Assembly (NCBI RefSeq): GCF_016861785.1
Contig: NZ_BOLS01000004.1
Span: 112,903-176,902 of the forward strand
DNA: 64,000 nt
Reading direction: 5' to 3'
DNA from: Lacticaseibacillus mingshuiensis
GTDB lineage: Bacteria > Bacillota > Bacilli > Lactobacillales > Lactobacillaceae
Numbering within the stretch: the first letter of the stretch is position 1; each line of letters begins with the position of its first letter. The notes under the pieces were generated by a model. That model had not been told where the DNA came from. It did not search any database and was given only the letters and a program-made list of their open reading frames with translations. Positions 52,427-61,345 of this stretch are shown here, piece after piece. The position numbers and the translations under genes are program-made.

Positions 52427-53188
52427 ATGGCCATGTATCGGGAAAAACGCTTCGAGGAGATCCGCCAGCTGCTCGCCGAGCGCAAAGAACTCAGCGTCGA
52501 GGACATCATGCACGCAGTCGGCGTCTCGCGTGACACCGCGCGCCGCGACATCGTGGCCTTGGTGGCGGCCGGCCAAGCCCGCCGCACCCGCGGTGGCATC
52601 GTGGCTCTGACATTCGGCCATTCCGTGCCCAGTTACACCGAGCGCCTCAAGCATTTTTCCAAGGAAAAGACGGCGATGGCCCAGCGCGCGTTGCAGCTGA
52701 TTCATCCCGGCGGTGTCTATTTCATCGATGATTCCACGACGTTGTTGAAGCTGTCGCAAAGCGTGACCGATGGCGTGACCATCTACACCCATTCGCTGGA
52801 CAATGCGATCGCGCTTTCCGTTAAAAGTGGCGTGGCGCTTCACATGCTTGGCGGGGAGCTCAATCATCACGGCCGCTTTTTCTTTTCGCCGTCCAATCTC
52901 AATACGCTCAGCCGCATCGCGTTTGACGCCGCGTTTATCGGGGCCACCGCGATCGCCAAGGACGGGGTGTATTTTCCCTATGCCAATGATGCCGAGGTGA
53001 AGGTGGTCCTGGCGGAAAGTGCGCGGCAGGTCGTTGTGGTCTCCGAAACGGAGAAGTTCCACATTCAGGCGCCTTATCGCGGTTTCGCGCTGAATGCCAT
53101 CGACACTCTGATCACGGAACGGCCGCTTGCCAGCACCGAGCGCGCCTGGTTCGACCCGGTGACCGAGTTGCTTGACGCGGAAAATTAA
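52427..53188 (+). CDS. DeoR family transcriptional regulator
   Basis: 253-aa sugar-responsive repressor. Seen: N-terminal DeoR HTH (MYREKRFEEIRQLLAERKELSVEDIMHAVGVSRDTARRDIVALVAAGQARRTRGG, about 3-57) and the phosphosugar-sensing domain with YFIDDSTTLLKLSQSV, VYTHSLDNA-like strand, GGELN and DAAFIGATAIAKDGVYF. ATG 52427 follows TTAGGAGG. Translation could be read further upstream through the family A element, but that segment has no ribosome-binding site. Effector and target unknown; no sugar operon is adjacent. Confidence 0.9.
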   Translation: MAMYREKRFEEIRQLLAERKELSVEDIMHAVGVSRDTARRDIVALVAAGQARRTRGGIVALTFGHSVPSYTERLKHFSKEKTAMAQRALQLIHPGGVYFIDDSTTLLKLSQSVTDGVTIYTHSLDNAIALSVKSGVALHMLGGELNHHGRFFFSPSNLNTLSRIAFDAAFIGATAIAKDGVYFPYANDAEVKVVLAESARQVVVVSETEKFHIQAPYRGFALNAIDTLITERPLASTERAWFDPVTELLDAEN

Positions 53189-53275
53189 GCGCAGATGCTG
53201 TTTTGTTTGGCGCTGTCACTTTCCTGACAGAAAAGTCGGGTATACTACGGATAAGGAAGGGATGGTGACAGTGGT

Positions 53276-54064
53276 TTGACGCCATTAGTCTCAGTGATCA
53301 TGCCGATCTTCAATCTTCGGCCGTATCTCAAGCGCAGCCTCGACAGTGTGCTGCATCAAACGTATCCCGCGCTGCAGGTGCTGGTGATCGATGATGCGTC
53401 GACGGATGACACGGCCGACCTGATCGCAGCCTATGCCGCGCGTGATGCCCGCGTCGAACCAGTCTACCTCTCATTGAATGGCGGGGTGTCGGCGGCGCGC
53501 AATGCCGGCCTCACCCATGCCAGAGGCAAATATGTCACCTTTTTTGATGGCGACGACTGGGCGCTGCCTGCCCATGTGGCCACGTTGGTTGCGGCGATGG
53601 AACGTGGCGCCGATATGGCCATTGCGCCCTATTTTCTCGATGACACTAACGAACGCAGTCACCAACCGGCGGATCGGCTGGCCCGCCCGCTGACGCAAAG
53701 CCAGTTGCTGCGCGGGTTGTTGGCGCCGGTGGGGACGGTGCGCGGCTACACGTGGAATAAAATGTATCGCCGCGCACTGATCGCGGCGCACGACTTATCC
53801 TTCAATGAGCATGTCGCGATCATGGAAGATGCGCTGTTCAACGTCCAGTATGTGCTTGAGGGCCGCCGCTTTACATACACCGGGACGCCGCATTACCATT
53901 ATGTCATGCGGGCGGATTCGGTGACCCAGTCGCTTGGCACCCTCGGCCTTTTGCCGCAGGAGATCCACGCCCTTTGGCTGATTCAAAAATTGATCCGCGT
54001 TCGCCATACTGAAGGGGAACGTGCCGCAGAAGATGTGATCAAACAGATGGGCTCTGATCTGTGA
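53276..54064 (+). CDS. glycosyltransferase family 2 protein
   Basis: 262-aa GT-A glycosyltransferase. Seen: VSVIMPIFNLRPYLKRSLDSVLHQTYP (5-31), nucleotide-binding VIDDASTDDT (36-45), GGVSAARNAGLTHARGKYVTFFDGDDWALP with the metal-binding DGD. Start TTG 53276 lies about 14 bases after AAGGAAGG; no better codon is available. It resembles the gene at 1116-1829 in motif order and length. The DUF975 gene follows after 21 bases. Likely role in wall glycopolymer synthesis; acceptor unknown. Confidence 0.85.
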   Translation: MTPLVSVIMPIFNLRPYLKRSLDSVLHQTYPALQVLVIDDASTDDTADLIAAYAARDARVEPVYLSLNGGVSAARNAGLTHARGKYVTFFDGDDWALPAHVATLVAAMERGADMAIAPYFLDDTNERSHQPADRLARPLTQSQLLRGLLAPVGTVRGYTWNKMYRRALIAAHDLSFNEHVAIMEDALFNVQYVLEGRRFTYTGTPHYHYVMRADSVTQSLGTLGLLPQEIHALWLIQKLIRVRHTEGERAAEDVIKQMGSDL

Positions 54065-54085
54065 TCACAAAAAGGAGACCACTGA

Positions 54086-54829
54086 ATGGAAACTGCCTAT
54101 AAGACGCGCCGAGAACTGAAAAAGACGGCGAAGCAACAGCTGCGCCAGCCTGGCCTGTATGGCGATCTGATCAAAGCGAATATCGTACCATGGCTGATCA
54201 ACGTGTTTTTCGCGGTGGCGATGGTGCTGGTCTTCCTGCAGCTGCTTCAGGCATACGGCTTTGACAATTGGTTGCGCGATCCCGATGGCTTCATCGACTA
54301 CTACCTCGGCCACAGCGGGAATACGACCGCGCGCACCGCGCTGCAATCGCTATTGTTGCTGTGGTTCGGCGCCGGCCTGAACTTCACCGCGCTGGATGTG
54401 ACCCGGGGCAAATTGACCCGCGTGTCGCCGCTTCAAGCCTTGATGCGCACCTTCAATAGTCGCTACTTTTTCGGGTTATTGCTGCTGGTCATCGTCTCAA
54501 CGATGCTGACCGCGTTTGGCACGTCGCTCTTTGTCATTCCGGGGCTGATGCTCAGCCTGGGCCTGGCGCAAGGCGAGTACCTGTATTACGACGGCCGCGA
54601 GCAGGATCCGCATTTTGGCGCCATGCGCGCGCTGGTCGGCTCCTGGGCCATGATGCGCGGCTTCAAAACAGACTTCTTGCTCCTAGAATTGTCGATCATC
54701 GGCTGGCGCCTTTTGGAAAATGTGACGCTGCATCTGGCCGACCTGTTGATCGAGCCCTATCTGCAACTGGTGAAGGCGGCGTACTACGACAATCTGCGCA
54801 ACTTCATCATTGCCCGGGCACAAGAATAA
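54086..54829 (+). CDS. DUF975 family membrane protein
   Basis: 247-aa integral membrane protein with about five hydrophobic helices. The N-terminal ELKKTAKQQLRQPGLYGDLIKANIVPWLINVFF resembles the family opening, and FNSRYFFGLLLLVIVSTMLTAFGTSLFVIPGLMLSLGLAQGEYLYYD carries the conserved 'PGLMLSLGLA' segment. Function unknown in all species I know of. AAAGGAG precedes ATG 54086. Probably co-transcribed with the glycosyltransferase. Confidence 0.85.
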   Translation: METAYKTRRELKKTAKQQLRQPGLYGDLIKANIVPWLINVFFAVAMVLVFLQLLQAYGFDNWLRDPDGFIDYYLGHSGNTTARTALQSLLLLWFGAGLNFTALDVTRGKLTRVSPLQALMRTFNSRYFFGLLLLVIVSTMLTAFGTSLFVIPGLMLSLGLAQGEYLYYDGREQDPHFGAMRALVGSWAMMRGFKTDFLLLELSIIGWRLLENVTLHLADLLIEPYLQLVKAAYYDNLRNFIIARAQE

Positions 54830-54859
54830 AACGCCGGGTGGGCGCGATGCCACGGCATG

Positions 54860-54900
54860 CAAAAAAGGACTGGGGAATAATCTTCCGCAGTCCTTTTTTG
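54860..54900. terminator. bidirectional terminator
   Basis: AAAAAAGGACTG...CAGTCCTTTTTT between the convergent DUF975 and ABC permease genes. Confidence 0.9.
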
Positions 54901-54918
54901 CGTGCGTCAGGCACGTGG

Positions 54919-56628
54919 TCAGTCTTGATCTGATTCTGTTTCCTGCAGGTGCAGGTCGTACATGATACTGCGCGGATAGCTGCGCCAGCTCAACCAGGCG
55001 ATCACCCCGAAGATGGCTGCCCCGATCAAATCGAGCCACCACGCGTGGACCAGGCCGCCGACCATGATCACGGCGAAGATCAGGACCATCGCCAAGCCGA
55101 CCGTCACGCAGCCGATCGTCCCATTTTGCATGCCTTTTGTCGCGTTGAACTCGGCGGAAAATGGCAGGACTTTGCCCACCATGAAGCGGCCAAACAGGAA
55201 GGTGACCGCAAGCGACAAGGTGAGCACGAGGAGCCCCGAGGTCAGTGCGGTCGCCGGCGCCACTGCCAGCATCGCCAGCGGATAGAGGAGCAGAAGCGGC
55301 AAAAAGAGCCGGGCGAACATCGCCAGCACAATGCCACGCAGCAGCAGGCCTTGGGTGGCAAACGGCACGAAACGGAAAATGCCCATCGCCTCGGGCTGTG
55401 AGGCATACCGCAGCATCATCAAAGCCGTTGGAACGGCCAAGATCAGCCCTACCGACAAATACGGGGCAAAATTTTTCGCCATCGCCCAAGACATGTTGCG
55501 CAAAAACGCGCTGCCCATGATCAGGGGAATGATCAGGCCATAAGCGAGCTGCGGATACACGCGCAATTTGTACTCGCGCTCATATTGCAGCATCCGCCAT
55601 CCCAGTGTGTAGTAGGTAGCCTCTTCGGAATTGGCGGTCAAGACGCGGCGCGACAGGGTGAACCACCAGCCATTTTTCCGGGAGGTGGCATCGCTTTGCT
55701 CGAGCTTTTCCAAATATTGCTCGAAGCGGCCCGCGTGCTTGAGGTAGATCACCAGCAAGACGGCCGGCACCACGACGGCCAGCACGGTCAGCAGCCACGC
55801 GCTTGGCGCAAACACGCCCGCCATGAGCAGTCCGGGGCCGGCGAACCACACTGGCACAGCCGGCAGGTACCACCAGAAAAAGACGTTGTTGGGGATGGTG
55901 AAATTGAACTTGGCCAACACATCGGCGCCGAGCAGGTTTGGCAGTTGGGCGGAGATGTAAAACCCGATGGCGATCACGATCTGCAGGATGTTCAGGATAT
56001 TTTTCAGCCGCTCGCCGTCAAAGAAGCGCAGGACTAGCAAGTATAAAAAGAGGGAGAGCACGAAGCAAAATAGCGCCAGGAGCAGCGCGCCCAGCAGTGT
56101 CCCGAGCACCAGTGGAATATTCTGCTGGCTCATCGCGATCACGATCAAAGAAGGCCCGCCTAGCGACAGAATCGTCAGCAGCAAAAACATCCCGACGATC
56201 GACAGGCGCGCGAGGTTCAATGTGCGGCCGGACACACCGCGCACCGTGAAGATCTGGCGGTCGCGCGGATCGAGAATGAGGGTCGAGTAGCTGGTCAGCA
56301 TCGTCAGGAAAAACATGATGAACAGGGTCGAAAACAGGGTGGTCAGCTGGGTCATCAGCGAGGTGTGGGCATACAGCGCCATCAGGAGGGCGATCACGCC
56401 GCCGATCAGCAGGTTGACCAGAAAACTGGTTCGCATGGGATTGGCGCTGGGCTTTTTCGGGCCATTGGTCTGCATCGTCAAACCGATGCCGTTTTGACTG
56501 CGCGCAGCCATTTCATATTTGGTGCGGACGACCAGGCAATACTGGCGGTAATCCACCCCGTATTTTTCCAGCAATGGGCGAAGCAGGCGGACCCACTGCA
56601 AGGCTTTGGGCATCTGAATGTCCGCCAT
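54919..56628 (-). CDS. ABC-2 type exporter permease
   Basis: 569-aa membrane protein with a soluble N-terminal stretch of about 65 residues and roughly 12-14 hydrophobic helices. It contains a cytoplasmic loop around residues 300-350 (LEKLEQSDATSRKNGWWFTLSRRVLTANSEEATYYTLGWRMLQYEREYKLRVYP, here cited only as a landmark in part). The start overlaps the stop of the ATPase gene by one base, so it is the membrane half of that transporter. Substrate unknown; such pairs export peptides, lipids or drugs. Confidence 0.8.
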   Translation of the reverse strand: MADIQMPKALQWVRLLRPLLEKYGVDYRQYCLVVRTKYEMAARSQNGIGLTMQTNGPKKPSANPMRTSFLVNLLIGGVIALLMALYAHTSLMTQLTTLFSTLFIMFFLTMLTSYSTLILDPRDRQIFTVRGVSGRTLNLARLSIVGMFLLLTILSLGGPSLIVIAMSQQNIPLVLGTLLGALLLALFCFVLSLFLYLLVLRFFDGERLKNILNILQIVIAIGFYISAQLPNLLGADVLAKFNFTIPNNVFFWWYLPAVPVWFAGPGLLMAGVFAPSAWLLTVLAVVVPAVLLVIYLKHAGRFEQYLEKLEQSDATSRKNGWWFTLSRRVLTANSEEATYYTLGWRMLQYEREYKLRVYPQLAYGLIIPLIMGSAFLRNMSWAMAKNFAPYLSVGLILAVPTALMMLRYASQPEAMGIFRFVPFATQGLLLRGIVLAMFARLFLPLLLLYPLAMLAVAPATALTSGLLVLTLSLAVTFLFGRFMVGKVLPFSAEFNATKGMQNGTIGCVTVGLAMVLIFAVIMVGGLVHAWWLDLIGAAIFGVIAWLSWRSYPRSIMYDLHLQETESDQD

Positions 56629-57407
56629 CAGCGGTCGCCTCCTGTCACGATGTCGACGAACGCCTTGGCCTTTTCCCCGTGTTCCGCAAAGCCGGTCAGC
56701 TCGTTGAACAGCTCCTGCAAGTTGGTGTCGGCGCCGCTGGTGATCTCATTGAACGGCCCGTCCGCCTGCACCTCGCCATCGTTGAGCAAAATAATGCGGT
56801 CGGAGAGCTTTTGCACCACGTCCATGATGTGACTGGAATAGAAGATCGTCTTCCCGCGGTCGCGGAGCTCGTGCAGGATCTCCTCGATCACCAGCACCGT
56901 GTTGGCGTCCAGGCCGTTGAGCGGCTCGTCCCAAAACAGGATGTCGGGGTCATGCAACAGGCTGGCGATGATCAACACCAGCTGGCGCATGCCCTTGGAA
57001 CAGGAGGTGATGCGGCGATCAAAAGCCGGGGCAAGGCCGACGATCGCGGCCAGCTGTTCCGCTTTTTCCCCGGCGACCGCTTCGTCGAGGCCGTACAGCT
57101 GGCCGATCAGCGTCAGGTACTCGCGGGCCGTCAGGGCATCGAAGACATCGACGGCTTCCGGGACATAGCCGATGTGGCGCTTGTAGTCGTTGTCGTCCTC
57201 GCGCAGCGGCCGGCCGTTGATCTCGATCGTGCCGGCGTCTTGGCGAAGCAGCCCCAAGATGATCTTGACCGTGGTGCTTTTGCCGGCTCCGTTTGGCCCA
57301 ATGTACCCCACAATGGTGCCCGGATCGATCGCAAAACTGACATCTTTGAGGACCGTTTTGGCCCCGAAAGCTTTTTGCACGTGTGACAACTTGATCGCTG
57401 GTTCCAT
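56628..57407 (-). CDS. ABC transporter ATP-binding protein
   Basis: 259-aa ATPase of the ABC-2 exporter type (CcmA/BcrA-like). Seen: Walker A GPNGAGKST (37-45), Q-loop region GYVPEAVDVF, signature CSKGMRQLVLIIASLL (SKG instead of SGG, common in this group), Walker B ILFWDEPLNGLD and H-switch YSSHIMD. ATG 57407 follows AAAGGAGG. It forms an operon with the permease that follows. Confidence 0.9.
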   Translation of the reverse strand: MEPAIKLSHVQKAFGAKTVLKDVSFAIDPGTIVGYIGPNGAGKSTTVKIILGLLRQDAGTIEINGRPLREDDNDYKRHIGYVPEAVDVFDALTAREYLTLIGQLYGLDEAVAGEKAEQLAAIVGLAPAFDRRITSCSKGMRQLVLIIASLLHDPDILFWDEPLNGLDANTVLVIEEILHELRDRGKTIFYSSHIMDVVQKLSDRIILLNDGEVQADGPFNEITSGADTNLQELFNELTGFAEHGEKAKAFVDIVTGGDR

Positions 57408-57535
57408 ACCCTGATGCCTCCTTTATAGATGCCTCAAGTATGACAGAGGCAACTGGGATGTCCACTGCTTTTGCGTCGAGCTGACAAAATTGTTAGGGAG
57501 GTAAACGAAAACGTGGCGGGCGGGCGGCCAACGTG

Positions 57536-57573
57536 CAAAAAAAGAGCCGAGACTCGAATGCCTCAGCTCTTTG
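57536..57573 (-). terminator. lepB terminator
   Basis: On the minus strand AAAGAGCTGAG...CTCGGCTCTTTTTTT directly after the stop at 57580. Confidence 0.88.
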
Positions 57574-57579
57574 GTAAAA

Positions 57580-58245
57580 TCAGAAAATCTTCATTTTATT
57601 CAGCGGCCAGTAGCGCCAGACCACGACCGATTGGACCTTACTCTTTTTGATAAAGCCAAAATCGCGCCCGTCATGCGACACCAGACGATTATCGCCCATC
57701 ACGAAGTAGGAGCCTTTGGGGACCGTTTTCGACTTGGTGCTCGGCAGTGTCGCGATGTCGAAGTCATACGTGAACTTCAGCGAATTGAGATCGATGCCCT
57801 GTTGCGCGGCATAAGTCTTCATCTCCTGTTTCATGAAGCTCGCCTTGAGGTAAGGCTCCTTGGTCTCCTTGCCGTTGATGTACAGCTTGTCGTCCTGGAC
57901 CGCCACCGTGTCGCCCGGCATCCCGATCACGCGCTTGATGTACAGCTGGCCCGGCTGATCCGGGGCATCGATGACCACGATATCGTTGCGATGGATGCTT
58001 TTGTTACGCAACGAGTACAGGCGGTCGCCATTTTCCAGCGTCGGCTGCATCGAGGTGCCCTGCACCACATCTTTTGAGACCACGTGATTCATGAGCAGCT
58101 TGGTGCCCACCAGCACCACCAAGATGATCACGACCATCTCGAGCAACCATTTCACTGTTTCGTTCATCTTTGAAGCTTTTTTGTGCGAATTGGTCGCGCG
58201 TGTCTCCCCTGTTGGACGGTCCGCCACGGTCACACCTTCTTGCAT
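57580..58245 (-). CDS. lepB: signal peptidase I
   Basis: 221-aa type I signal peptidase that cleaves Sec and Tat signal peptides at the outer face of the membrane. Seen: cytoplasmic N-tail of about 30 residues, one transmembrane helix (WLLEMVVIILVVLVGTKLL, 33-51), catalytic Ser in GTSMQPTLENGD (Ser65) and catalytic Lys in YIKRVIGMPGDTV (Lys104), box D FVMGDNRLVSHDGRDFG. The start is not fixed: ATG 58245 has a weak ribosome-binding site, and M27 (58167) would give a shorter tail. Confidence 0.93.
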   Translation of the reverse strand: MQEGVTVADRPTGETRATNSHKKASKMNETVKWLLEMVVIILVVLVGTKLLMNHVVSKDVVQGTSMQPTLENGDRLYSLRNKSIHRNDIVVIDAPDQPGQLYIKRVIGMPGDTVAVQDDKLYINGKETKEPYLKASFMKQEMKTYAAQQGIDLNSLKFTYDFDIATLPSTKSKTVPKGSYFVMGDNRLVSHDGRDFGFIKKSKVQSVVVWRYWPLNKMKIF

Positions 58246-58467
58246 CTAATTTTCCCTAGCATAACACAAGCAAGGGCCCCGCGACTAGCATCACAGCAAG
58301 GATGACGGGAAAAATAGACAGAGGATGCCGATATTTCTTCTATTATATAGTCACGTGTGCGATGAGGCGGCTGCGGCGGGCGGCAGTCATGCGGGGGTCG
58401 GACCGCGATGTGTGCGGGGATGCTGCGGGCATTTTGGCGTGTCACGGGGATCAGTGGGAAGCAGCTC

Positions 58468-59412
58468 TCAGTCTTCGCCGTAAGTTGGAAAATGCCCGCT
58501 GGCTTCGGCTTCGTTGATGCCGGCGACGATCTCACTGTATTTCACCAGCGTCAGGCACCAGCGATGCGGAATCTTCGTGTAGCCATAGCCGAGCCCCGCG
58601 AGCCCGCCAGTCAGCGCGCCGGTCGCATCTGTGGTGCCGCCCAAATTGACCGCCGTCAGCGTCGCTTCGCGGTAATCACTGGTGCTGCCCAGCGCAAACA
58701 AGACGACGCCCAACACATTGCGCGGGGTGGGCGCCGCCTCGGCCATCGTTTGCGCGCGCCGGGCATCAAGCTGCGTCAGCACTTGAAAATCGAGCGCCTC
58801 GGGGACATCGGCAAAATAGGTCAGCGCCCGCTGCAAGGTTTGCGGCAGTGCGGCGGAGAGCGTCATGTCGCTCAACAGATAAAGCGCCGCCTGGACATAG
58901 ATGCTTGCGGCGATCAGGTTAGCGGGGTCTGGACTAGTCACGGCCAGAAACGCCTGCAATTGTTGCATGGCGTCTGCGTTGCCAAATAGATCCGGCCCAT
59001 TTTCCTGATAGAGAAAATACGCCAGTGGCAGGACACGCACGAGCCCGCCTGGATCCGCCGCCGTGTTGACCTGCGGCGCCCCATTTTCGACAGCGGCGCG
59101 GACACTGGACCACACTTCAAAAACCGGTCCGGTGTAAGGGGCGTAGACGCGGTCGTGAAACCAATGCTGGTACGTCGCCAGCAGGTCGGCCGGGTCAAAG
59201 CCGCGGCTCAGCGACGCCAGACTGGCCCGCATGAGCGAGGCCTCATCCGAATAATACCCAGCCGGCAGATCGAAGTGGCCATAGCCGCGCATCGTCGCCA
59301 CAGGATCCGCCGCAAGCGCCGCCAGTGACTGGCCTTTGACCGGCAACCCAAGCGCGTCGCCGATCGCAAAGCCAATGAGGCCGTGCGTGAGTCGTGAATC
59401 GATGATCGCCAT
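58468..59412 (-). CDS. ADP-ribosylglycohydrolase-like protein with altered metal site
   Basis: 314-aa protein of the DraG/ARH fold, whose members remove ADP-ribose from proteins. Seen: GLIGFAIGDALGLPV (11-25, family opening), GYYSDEASLMRASLASL (52-68) where the dinuclear-metal motif (S/T)DDT is replaced by SDEA, and LGGTTDATGALTGGLAG (257-273) where GGDTDT is replaced by GGTTDA. Loss of two metal ligands suggests weakened or changed catalysis. ATG 59412 follows AAAGGAG; TTG 59421 abuts that site. No toxin or nitrogenase partner nearby. Confidence 0.8.
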   Translation of the reverse strand: MAIIDSRLTHGLIGFAIGDALGLPVKGQSLAALAADPVATMRGYGHFDLPAGYYSDEASLMRASLASLSRGFDPADLLATYQHWFHDRVYAPYTGPVFEVWSSVRAAVENGAPQVNTAADPGGLVRVLPLAYFLYQENGPDLFGNADAMQQLQAFLAVTSPDPANLIAASIYVQAALYLLSDMTLSAALPQTLQRALTYFADVPEALDFQVLTQLDARRAQTMAEAAPTPRNVLGVVLFALGSTSDYREATLTAVNLGGTTDATGALTGGLAGLGYGYTKIPHRWCLTLVKYSEIVAGINEAEASGHFPTYGED

Positions 59413-59595
59413 CCAGATCAACTCCTTTGATTTGTTATCTTAAGCGTACTTGCTTCAGGGAAAAACGCAAGGAATTTGACTTGCACGGGCTGTTTGAGAG
59501 TGAGGCGGGCGAGGCGCCTTCATTGCAAAAACCGCCTCGCTGTGCTAGCCTTAATATCATTGATTTTCAGAAAATAAACGAAGGAGGCAGCCCCG

Positions 59596-61137
59596 ATGAG
59601 TGTGCTGACCGTAACGGGTCTTTCCCAGCGGTTCCTGGACAAACAGCTTTACCAGGATGCCAGTTTTCAAGTGAATATCGAAGACCACTTGGGGGTGATC
59701 GGCCAAAATGGGGTGGGCAAAAGTACCCTGATCAAGATCCTGACGGGCGCGCTGGAGCCCGACGCCGGGACGATCGTTTGGCAAAAGCACCTGCACGTGG
59801 GCTACCTCGATCAATATGTGAACCTCAAGCCTGGCCAGACCATCATGGAATTTTTGCGCACGGCCTATGCCGACCTGTACGCGAAAAATGCGAAGATGAC
59901 GCAGATCTACAACGACTATGCCGAGACTCCCGATGACGAGCTGCTGGCCAAGGCTGGCGAGCTGCAGGAACAACTCGAAGCCGCCGAATTTTACGACGTG
60001 GACACCAAGATCGAGACTGTCGCCAGTGGGCTGGGCATCGATGCGATCGGCCTGGATCATCCAGTTGATGCACTTTCCGGTGGCCAGCGGTCGAAAATTA
60101 TTTTGGCCAAGCTGTTGCTGGAAAAACCGGCGATGCTGCTGCTGGACGAGCCGACCAACTACCTTGATGTCAGTCACATTGAATGGTTGACCGGCTGGCT
60201 GCAGGACTTCGATGGCGCGTTCATCGTCATTTCCCATGATTACGATTTTCTCCAGGACGTGACCAACGCGATTCTCGACATCGAATTCGGCACGATCACC
60301 AAGTACACCGGCACGCTCAAGCAGGCGATGCGGCAAAAACAGGCGGATCACGACACCTACATGAAGGCCTACGAAAAGCAGCAGACCGAGATCAAGAAGC
60401 AGGAGGCCTTCATCCGCAAGTTCAAGGCCGGCACACGGTCGACGATGGCCAAGAGCCGGGAAAAGCAGCTTGCGCGGATGACCAAGCTTACGCCGCCGGG
60501 CAACCGGGCCCATGCCCATCTTGAGTTCCCGTATCTCGATGTGCAAAGCCGCATCCTGATCGACGTCAACGATCTGGTGGTCGGCTATGAGAAGCCGCTT
60601 TTGCCCGCGATCAATTTTTCCGTCAGCAAGGATCAAGTGATCGCGCTTGAAGGCTTCAACGGAATCGGCAAGTCGACCCTGCTGAAAAGCATTCTCGGTC
60701 AGCTGCCGCCCCTGGCTGGGGATGTGGCCATCAACGAAAATGTCGTGTTCGGCTACTTTGAGCAGGAGTTGAACTGGCCCGTGCCAAAACAGACCCCGCT
60801 GCAATTTTTGATGGCCAAGTATCCGGCCCTGTCTCAGCGCCCGCTTCGGCAGGTGATGGCGCGCACCGCGCTGACCCGCGAGGAAATGGACAAGCCGCTG
60901 GTCATGCTGTCAGGCGGGGAGCAAAGCAAAGTGAAGCTTGCGGACCTCATGCTGCAACAGACCAATGTGCTGATCATGGATGAGCCGACCAACCACTTGG
61001 ACGAGGATACGAAAAATGCGCTGGCGGAAGCCCTGCAGGCCTACCCCGGCGCGATCTTGCTGGTATCCCATGAAGCTGGGTTCTATGACGACAGCTGGGT
61101 GGATACCACCTTGGATATTGAACGACTGCTGAAATAA
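59596..61137 (+). CDS. ABC-F family ATPase
   Basis: 513-aa protein with two ABC domains and no membrane segment, expected to bind the ribosomal E site (translation factor or antibiotic target protection). Seen: first Walker A GQNGVGKST, signature LSGGQRSKIILAKLLL, Walker B LLLDEPTNYLD; a charged coiled-coil linker (about 225-310: KQQTEIKKQEAFIRKFKAGTRSTMAKSREKQL); second Walker A GFNGIGKST, signature LSGGEQSKVKLADLML and Walker B LIMDEPTNHLD. Looks like the YkpA/YbiT branch rather than a known resistance type; role uncertain. Start follows GGAGG. Confidence 0.92.
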   Translation: MSVLTVTGLSQRFLDKQLYQDASFQVNIEDHLGVIGQNGVGKSTLIKILTGALEPDAGTIVWQKHLHVGYLDQYVNLKPGQTIMEFLRTAYADLYAKNAKMTQIYNDYAETPDDELLAKAGELQEQLEAAEFYDVDTKIETVASGLGIDAIGLDHPVDALSGGQRSKIILAKLLLEKPAMLLLDEPTNYLDVSHIEWLTGWLQDFDGAFIVISHDYDFLQDVTNAILDIEFGTITKYTGTLKQAMRQKQADHDTYMKAYEKQQTEIKKQEAFIRKFKAGTRSTMAKSREKQLARMTKLTPPGNRAHAHLEFPYLDVQSRILIDVNDLVVGYEKPLLPAINFSVSKDQVIALEGFNGIGKSTLLKSILGQLPPLAGDVAINENVVFGYFEQELNWPVPKQTPLQFLMAKYPALSQRPLRQVMARTALTREEMDKPLVMLSGGEQSKVKLADLMLQQTNVLIMDEPTNHLDEDTKNALAEALQAYPGAILLVSHEAGFYDDSWVDTTLDIERLLK

Positions 61138-61151
61138 AGAGATTCTGTGTT

Positions 61152-61182
61152 TGGACCCGGCGGCAGCGTCGGGCCTTTTTTG
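61152..61182 (+). terminator. terminator of the ABC-F gene
   Basis: GGACCCGG...GTCGGGCC then TTTTTT, ten bases before a family B element. Confidence 0.75.
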
Positions 61183-61190
61183 GACGGTGC

Positions 61191-61300
61191 GGCGCCGAGC
61201 GTTTAGGGGTGGACCGGTTGCTCGGGCTGGACGGTTGAGGGCGCACTTGGCCATCGCGTGCAAAGGCCGACTACATGTCCCACCCCTGCTCGGCAGCGCC
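61191..61300 (+). repeat. family B structured element, copy 3
   Basis: Outer GGCGCCGAGC/GCTCGGCAGCGCC (61191-61200 with 61288-61300, core GCCGAGC/GCTCGGC), inner AGGGGTGGAC/GTCCCACCCCT, and inside GGTTGAGG...CACTTGGCCATCG and GACTACATGTC. Against copy 1 (8917) both stems differ in sequence but remain paired, while GTTTA, TTGGCCATCG and GACTA-ATGT stay constant. Confidence 0.7.
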
Positions 61301-61345
61301 CGTCTGCGTATTCGCGCAGGTGGCTGCGTGTGCGGGCGCCACCCC

